A DNA stretch of 9,850 nucleotides from an uncultured Synergistia bacterium (GTDB taxonomy: Bacteria > Eremiobacterota > SpSt-956 > JAKJGF01), in assembly GCA_937888925.1 (NCBI GenBank), contig CALARM010000531.1:1-9850 (forward strand). The letters are read 5' to 3'. The notes below the pieces were generated by a model, which was not told where the DNA came from, made no database searches, and saw only the letters and a program-made list of their open reading frames with translations. Every line of letters begins with the position of its first letter. Position 1 is the stretch's first letter. The translations under genes were made by a program, and so were the position numbers. Shown here in pieces: positions 6,488 to 9,850 of the stretch.

Positions 6488-7779
6488 AAATCCTCCTCCA
6501 GTTTGATTGAAGCAGCCCTTTCACATTTTGCGATAGCTCCGTAATATTTGTAGACAGCTTCTATATATTCTCTCTGTATTTCATTATATGTTTTCATTGC
6601 ATCCATAAATTCCAGATATGAAAATGCTCCTTCTTCATATCCGTACTGAGCCTTCCATAGAAGATCATCGGAATTTACCAGTATTTTATTTCTGAAAGCT
6701 GTAACTAAACTTCTGGCTTCAGCCAATTCATAACAGGCTTTTTCCGCTTCCAGTTTCACCTGTATTTTTACAGATGATAACATGGCTTCTTCCTGTCTCT
6801 GGCCTGCTTCTGCCATATCTATCTGTGAGCCTATGGAACCATAATCGAAAACAGGAAGGGCGAACCTGAATACCACTCCGTTTTCCTCCGGTTCATGTTC
6901 TCTGTTTGAATCTCTTCTATAGGATACTATAAGATCTGGAAACCTCTCTCTTTTTGCCATACTGATTTCATATTCTTTCACAGATATTAATGCTTCCTGA
7001 CCTTTTATAACAGGCCTTTTTGCAAGGGCTTCCTGTATAATTTCTTCCTCTTTTACTTCTTTTATTTTTATGCTGTTTATATCACCAACTGATATATCGA
7101 TATTTTTTCTGTCATACTGTCCCATAATACTGAATATAGCTGATGCGGCAATCTTTAGTTGATTCTCTGCATGAATAAGAGCCTGTACCGCACGCGCTTC
7201 TTCAAGCTGAAAACGGAGGAATTCCGCCTGCGGAATATTGCCGAGATTATATTCTATTTCTGATTTTTCCAGTGCTTTTTTGAAAAGCTCTGTATTTTTT
7301 TCCTGAAGCTTATAAATTTCAAAAGCGGTGCAATAGTCATAGTATCTGAGCCTTGCCTGAAGGGAAGTTTCAAGAATTACCTCCTGTAACTGACATGCCT
7401 CATAAAAAGCCTCTCTTTCCGCCTTTTCGCCTTTTAGATGAAATTTCCCTGATATGTCAAATAACTGAGAGAGGAGTATATTTTCTTTCCTTTCTATAGA
7501 GCCTGTATTTGGGCCTATAACGAGTTCCGGATTCGGCCATGTGCCGCTTCCCCTGGCGGCAGCCTCGAAATATGCCAGTTTTTGTTTTGCAGCATTTATA
7601 TCGGGATTTTTTTCTATGGTAATAGCTATAATATCTTCAACAGTCAATATATTCTCAGATGCACGGCATGGAGAAGTAAGAAGAAATATGCTCAATAAGA
7701 GAATAAAAAAAAATTGAAAGATGTTTATATAATCGTAACGCGTAACGCGTAACACGTTACGCGTGGTTTCATTACTCAT
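6484..7779 (-). CDS. TolC/CzcC-family outer-membrane efflux protein
   Basis: The outer-membrane channel of the tripartite pump. Counting from a possible GTG at 7809 (441 residues) I number as follows: hydrophobic core 32-46 and a likely signal peptidase I site after CRA (50); then two OEP repeats, with NIPQAEFLRFQLEEA (191-205), ALPVFDYGSIGSQIDMAEA (317-335) and a C-terminal YEEGAFSYLEFMDA (391-404), all typical of CzcC/CusC-like proteins. I prefer the ATG at residue 11 (position 7779), which has GGTGA 4 nt upstream; the GTG at 7809 lies inside a repeat and also has a GGTGA. No start lies between the repeat-encoded residues (16-25) and the hydrophobic core, so translation must read through the heptamer array at 7735-7762. 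The stop overlaps the next gene by 4 nt. An A9 run (7705-7713, plus strand) lies in the signal-sequence codons. Confidence 0.9.
   Translation of the reverse strand: MSNETTRNVLRVTRYDYINIFQFFFILLLSIFLLTSPCRASENILTVEDIIAITIEKNPDINAAKQKLAYFEAAARGSGTWPNPELVIGPNTGSIERKENILLSQLFDISGKFHLKGEKAEREAFYEACQLQEVILETSLQARLRYYDYCTAFEIYKLQEKNTELFKKALEKSEIEYNLGNIPQAEFLRFQLEEARAVQALIHAENQLKIAASAIFSIMGQYDRKNIDISVGDINSIKIKEVKEEEIIQEALAKRPVIKGQEALISVKEYEISMAKRERFPDLIVSYRRDSNREHEPEENGVVFRFALPVFDYGSIGSQIDMAEAGQRQEEAMLSSVKIQVKLEAEKACYELAEARSLVTAFRNKILVNSDDLLWKAQYGYEEGAFSYLEFMDAMKTYNEIQREYIEAVYKYYGAIAKCERAASIKLEEDL
7735..7762. repeat. Heptamer array inside the TolC-family gene N-terminus
   Basis: GTAACGC, GTAACGC, GTAACAC, GTTACGC in exact 7-nt register. 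The coding strand reads the reverse complement and encodes TRNVLRVTRY just before the signal-peptide core. The only unit that shows GTAAC on the coding strand is out of frame as a stop (CGT AAC), so the frame stays open. Confidence 0.9.
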
Positions 7780-7783
7780 CTTT

Positions 7784-7788
7784 TCACC
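7784..7788 (-). promoter_or_regulatory. Shine-Dalgarno GGTGA supporting the ATG at 7779
   Basis: GGTGA matches the 3' end of the consensus AGGAGGTGA and lies 4 nt before ATG. A second, apparently orphan SD (AGAGGAG, 7839-7845) has no start codon at a useful distance. Confidence 0.45.
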
Positions 7789-7804
7789 ATATACCCTTCG
7801 TTTT

Positions 7805-7874
7805 TTCACTCTTCACCCTTCAGGGCGTTTAGTAAAACTCCTCTGCTCACTTTTCACTCTTCACTTTTCACTAA
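7805..7874. repeat. Heptamer arrays between the M56 and TolC-family genes
   Basis: TTCACTC, TTCACCC, TTCAGGG at 7805-7825 and TCACTTT, TCACTCT, TCACTTT, TCACTAA at 7847-7874. On the minus strand the M56 gene's TAG stop uses the first G of a GTGAAAA unit. A possible GTG start of the next gene (7807-7809) also falls in the first array. Confidence 0.88.
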
Positions 7875-8917
7875 ATATTAATAAGCAATTCCATAAAACA
7901 GTGTTCAATATTCAAAACATGTTTCACTATTATGAGAAAACAAAAAAATAATATATAAAAACTTATATTTTTCAGTAATAACAGACGGGAAACATGGCTT
8001 GTAAAAAAAGAATTATTTTTTTTGCTGTATTCAATTAATTTTTCAAGTCTTAATCTGATAGAACTTTTTCCGAAACAGGAAAATGCGTAATTTTCATGAG
8101 GAGTTTCCGAAAGTTCTACTGTCTTGACAAGGGCCGATGCAACAGCAAGAGGATTCTTCGTATGAAAAACGGAAAATTTATCACATTCTAAATCTCTGTT
8201 TTTATCCCATTCTTTATAAAATTTCATAGGAAGAAAAAATAAAATACTGTTACATAATAATATGATAAGTCTTACAGGATTATCCCTGTTTATTATATGA
8301 CATGCTTCATGATACATAAGACCTTCCAGTTCTCTGTCATTTAATGTTTCTGTTAATTTTTTCGGCACTATGACCACAGGATTAAAGATCCCTGTAATCC
8401 CTGTATATTTTACCGGTATATGTGCTTCCTGAAATTTTATGGAAGTTCCCAGTTTTTTGTTGATCTTCTCACCCGGTATATTAACTCTTTCCGATGTAAT
8501 AATAAATCTTTTTGAGAGACTCCTGTAAAATATTCCTGTTGATACAAGCAGTGAACATATCTTCAGGCATGATACAATCATTAATATGACAGCAAGAACT
8601 TTAAGTATAATTACTGTATCTTTAGCTTCCCCCGGTACCGTATCAAGAGCTATATGGATTATTCCGTTTATCCCGGCACATCTCGTATGTCCGTCAAAAA
8701 TATTATTGTCAGGACATTTACTCTGTTCCCAGTAAGTATAAAGTGTTATATAAGAAGAAATTAATACGGGAAATACTGTAATGAAAAGAAAATTTTTTGA
8801 CAGGTTTTTAATAAAGAGATTTTTTATCTTTTCAAAAAAATAGAAAATTATCGTCGTAAATAAAGTAAAAAACAGAAAAAATAAATAAATAGAACTCAGA
8901 ATATTAAGGATTTTCAT
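7871..8917 (-). CDS. M56/BlaR1-type membrane zinc metalloprotease without penicillin sensor
   Basis: 348 residues with predicted TM segments at about 4-27, 43-62, 101-127, 215-231 and 313-332. The zinc protease motif is HEACH (His203, Glu204, His207), followed by ECD (Glu244-Asp246), the expected third-ligand region of the M56 family. GIFNPVVIVPKKL (176-188) is another family hallmark. In BlaR1/MecR1 such a protease cleaves the cognate BlaI repressor on signal. The large C-terminal penicillin-binding domain of BlaR1 is absent; only a short tail follows the last TM. The outer loop between TM2 and TM3 (about 63-100) holds Cys68, His77, Cys80 and His88, a possible sensor site. ATG overlaps the blaI stop by 14 nt, so translation is probably coupled. 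The stop codon abuts a heptamer array, so the C-terminus may have been shortened. Confidence 0.9.
   Translation of the reverse strand: MKILNILSSIYLFFLFFTLFTTIIFYFFEKIKNLFIKNLSKNFLFITVFPVLISSYITLYTYWEQSKCPDNNIFDGHTRCAGINGIIHIALDTVPGEAKDTVIILKVLAVILMIVSCLKICSLLVSTGIFYRSLSKRFIITSERVNIPGEKINKKLGTSIKFQEAHIPVKYTGITGIFNPVVIVPKKLTETLNDRELEGLMYHEACHIINRDNPVRLIILLCNSILFFLPMKFYKEWDKNRDLECDKFSVFHTKNPLAVASALVKTVELSETPHENYAFSCFGKSSIRLRLEKLIEYSKKNNSFFTSHVSRLLLLKNISFYILFFCFLIIVKHVLNIEHCFMELLINI
8388..8405. repeat. 9-bp x2 direct repeat in the M56 gene
   Basis: ATCCCTGTA twice in tandem, encoding Thr-Gly-Ile twice before the family motif FNP. The unit resembles half of the 20-bp repeat at 1181-1240. It may be coincidence with a conserved Gly-rich turn. 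Confidence 0.6.
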
Positions 8918-9347
8918 TGTTTTTGTCCTGTTCCAATTCGGCTATTATATGGGAAAATTTTCTGACAACCTCCAGATCTTCAGGATCTTCCGGATTTGCA
9001 AAATAAGACATAAGAGGTTCTTTCATGTCAGAAAACAGACCTTTTAAGGTTTCCCTTATTATATGCTTTTCTAACCTTTTTTCAGTAACTTTCGGCCAGT
9101 AATTATAACCTTTCACTATTTTCTTTCTGGAAAGGATTCCTTTTTTATAAAGCCTGTCCATAGTGGTCATTACAGTTGTATAGGCTATATCTCTTTTGTC
9201 TTTTATTATGTCAAATACCTCTCTTACGGACAGTTCACCTTTTCCCCAGATAATCTCCATGATGTCTGCCTCCAGAAAACCGAGTGCTTTCCTTATACCG
9301 CTTTCCGATAGATGGAGATTTTCAAATTTAATATCCTGATTTTTCAT
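8904..9347 (-). CDS. blaI: BlaI/MecI-family transcriptional repressor
   Basis: 147 residues, the usual length of the family. N-terminal winged helix: LGFLEADIMEIIWGKGELSV (22-41), then REVFDIIKDKRDIAYTTVMTTMDRLYKKGIL with the family signature AYTTVMTTMDRL that forms the recognition helix, followed by the wing. The C-terminal part is the dimerisation and protease-sensitive region. It has no cysteine, so it lacks the CxC metal cluster of CopY; induction is more likely through cleavage by the adjacent M56 protease than by direct metal binding. ATG at 9347 with GAGGT 6 nt upstream. First gene of the operon; it presumably represses its own promoter at the dyad 9396-9414. The symbol denotes family, not a role in beta-lactam resistance. 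Confidence 0.93.
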   Translation of the reverse strand: MKNQDIKFENLHLSESGIRKALGFLEADIMEIIWGKGELSVREVFDIIKDKRDIAYTTVMTTMDRLYKKGILSRKKIVKGYNYWPKVTEKRLEKHIIRETLKGLFSDMKEPLMSYFANPEDPEDLEVVRKFSHIIAELEQDKNNENP

Positions 9348-9379
9348 AATATGACCTCATTTGAATATTATTAAAATAA

Positions 9380-9408
9380 ATTTTAACATTTACATCTACT
9401 ACTGTCAA
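9380..9408 (-). promoter_or_regulatory. Sigma70-type promoter of the blaI-efflux operon
   Basis: On the minus strand: perfect -35 TTGACA (9403-9408), 17-nt spacer, -10 TAAAAT (9380-9385). The blaI start codon is about 33 nt below the -10. This is the strongest promoter match in the window. Confidence 0.8.
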
Positions 9409-9414
9409 TAGTAG
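9396..9414. promoter_or_regulatory. Candidate BlaI operator overlapping the -35 box
   Basis: Dyad CTACTA-N7-TAGTAG with two further symmetric inner bases on each side (TG/CA), 19 bp centred on 9405. The TTGACA -35 lies at its centre. Known BlaI/MecI operators are dyads of related TACTA/TAGTA and TACA/TGTA character placed over the promoter, so this is the natural repressor site. A protein bound here would block RNA polymerase. Confidence 0.7.
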
Positions 9415-9444
9415 GTTTGAAACTACAAAAAATGATCTTATTAT

Positions 9445-9473
9445 TATACAATCCGGTAAAGAAATGTTATAAT
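9445..9473 (+). promoter_or_regulatory. Divergent promoter for the membrane-protein gene
   Basis: TATACA (9445-9450), 17-nt spacer, TATAAT (9468-9473) with TG at 9465-9466, an extended -10. It faces away from blaI and would give a leader of about 120 nt before the ATG at 9600. Its -35 is about 30 bp from the blaI dyad, so shared control is possible. Confidence 0.6.
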
Positions 9474-9494
9474 ATAATATCAAACTAACAAACA

Positions 9495-9509
9495 TGATTG
9501 GTTCAATCA
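9495..9509. promoter_or_regulatory. Palindrome TGATTG-GTT-CAATCA downstream of the divergent promoter
   Basis: Perfect 6-bp arms, 3-bp centre, located about 15-30 nt past the predicted start of transcription. The position suits a repressor operator or a small leader hairpin. Unrelated in sequence to the blaI dyad. Confidence 0.45.
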
Positions 9510-9537
9510 CAACGAAGTATGAGAATTTGTTCCTCCC

Positions 9538-9564
9538 GTCACGCGTCACGCGTTACGCGTTACG
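9538..9564. repeat. Heptamer array in the leader of the divergent gene
   Basis: GTCACGC, GTCACGC, GTTACGC, GTTACG in 7-nt register. The TYAC face is on the plus strand, which is the coding strand of the gene that follows. Confidence 0.9.
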
Positions 9565-9599
9565 ATTCTCATATAAATAAATCTGCCGGGGGGGTCTGT

Positions 9600-9850
9600 A
9601 TGGAAAAAGAAAGATATACGTTGAAAAATTTATTTCTTCCCAGATTAAGAGGAAGACCGTGGAGAGAAATACCTGCCATGCTTATGCTCAATCCTATAGT
9701 ATGGCTCTGTGAAATTATTGTATGGCTTGTCTTTGCCATTGGCTCTACCTATCAGGCATCAGTTCTTGCGCCTCATCTTGATTTTGTAATAATTCTTGTA
9801 GCTACTGTAGCAACAATAGTATTTCCAGTTATTTATCTTTTATTTATGTG
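9600..9850 (+). CDS. Membrane protein of unknown family (5' part only)
   Basis: Open frame from ATG at 9600 to the right edge, 83 codons seen and continuing. A basic N-terminus (residues 1-24, with RLRGRPWRE) precedes two hydrophobic segments at about 26-48 and 61-83, consistent with a cytoplasmic N-terminus and at least two TM helices. I do not recognise the family. The only Shine-Dalgarno-like element is a G7 run (9588-9594), 5 nt before ATG. It is divergent from blaI with its own promoter, so it could belong to the same response or be unrelated. Confidence 0.65.
   Translation, partial: MEKERYTLKNLFLPRLRGRPWREIPAMLMLNPIVWLCEIIVWLVFAIGSTYQASVLAPHLDFVIILVATVATIVFPVIYLLFM

Noticed and set aside
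7660..7680. Lipobox in the TolC-family protein (TSPC)
   Set aside because: Pro at the -1 position does not fit a lipobox; a signal peptidase I site after CRA is more likely.
7871..9347. Beta-lactam resistance regulators (true BlaR1/BlaI system)
   Set aside because: No beta-lactamase or penicillin-binding sensor domain is present; the neighbours are efflux genes.
9328..9549. Small minus-strand frame of 73 codons upstream of blaI
   Set aside because: It starts inside a heptamer array, spans both promoters and overlaps the 5' end of blaI; its composition looks non-coding.
87..9564. Arrays considered as CRISPR
   Set aside because: Units are 7 bp and contiguous with no spacers, and there are no cas genes.
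1..9850. tRNA, rRNA, insertion sequence or integrase signatures
   Set aside because: No cloverleaf, transposase motif or long terminal inverted repeat was seen on reading both strands.

Overview
This AT-rich window comes from a Gram-negative (diderm) bacterium. It encodes a complete tripartite inner membrane/periplasm/outer membrane efflux pump and two predicted lipoproteins with clear lipoboxes. ATA and AGA codons are common, and GTG and TTG are plausible starts. The lineage cannot be fixed from sequence alone; the density of short degenerate tandem repeats between genes would fit an uncultured, repeat-tolerant lineage.

Layout. Positions 1-270 hold a bidirectional hairpin terminator and heptamer repeats but no gene. 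Six genes lie on the minus strand. Read in the direction of transcription they are: a BlaI/MecI-family repressor (8904-9347), an M56/BlaR1-type membrane metalloprotease (7871-8917, overlapping the repressor by 14 nt), a TolC/CzcC-type outer-membrane factor (6484-7779), a His-rich CzcB-type membrane fusion lipoprotein (4631-6487, overlapping the TolC gene by 4 nt), a CzcA/CusA-type RND transporter (1240-4383), and a separately promoted alpha/beta-hydrolase lipoprotein (271-987). A divergent gene for an unrecognised membrane protein starts at 9600 and runs off the right edge.

How it works together. The five genes from blaI to the RND gene look like one self-regulated efflux unit. A strong sigma70-like promoter (TTGACA, 17 nt, TAAAAT) precedes blaI. 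Its -35 box lies inside a CTACTA-N7-TAGTAG dyad, which is where a BlaI-type repressor would bind. The M56 protein lacks a penicillin-binding sensor domain and instead has a small Cys/His-containing outer loop. The pump has metal-efflux (HME-type) hallmarks, so I infer a proteolysis-switched metal or envelope-stress efflux operon. The substrate is unknown: the Met triad that CusA uses for Cu/Ag is not conserved.

The most unusual layer is a family of degenerate 7-bp tandem repeats, which all reduce to TYAY-NNN (reverse complement NNN-RTRA). They fill nearly every intergenic space. Some arrays begin exactly at, or one base after, stop codons, and one is translated in frame inside the N-terminus of the TolC-family protein. 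The RTRA strand carries TGA or TAA every 7 nt, so three units put stops in all three frames. Arrays just 3' of genes mostly show this face on the coding strand, and arrays just 5' of genes mostly show the stop-poor face. A separate 20-bp x3 tandem repeat shares the last base of the RND stop codon, and a 30-bp x4 coding minisatellite builds the His-rich tail of the membrane fusion protein.
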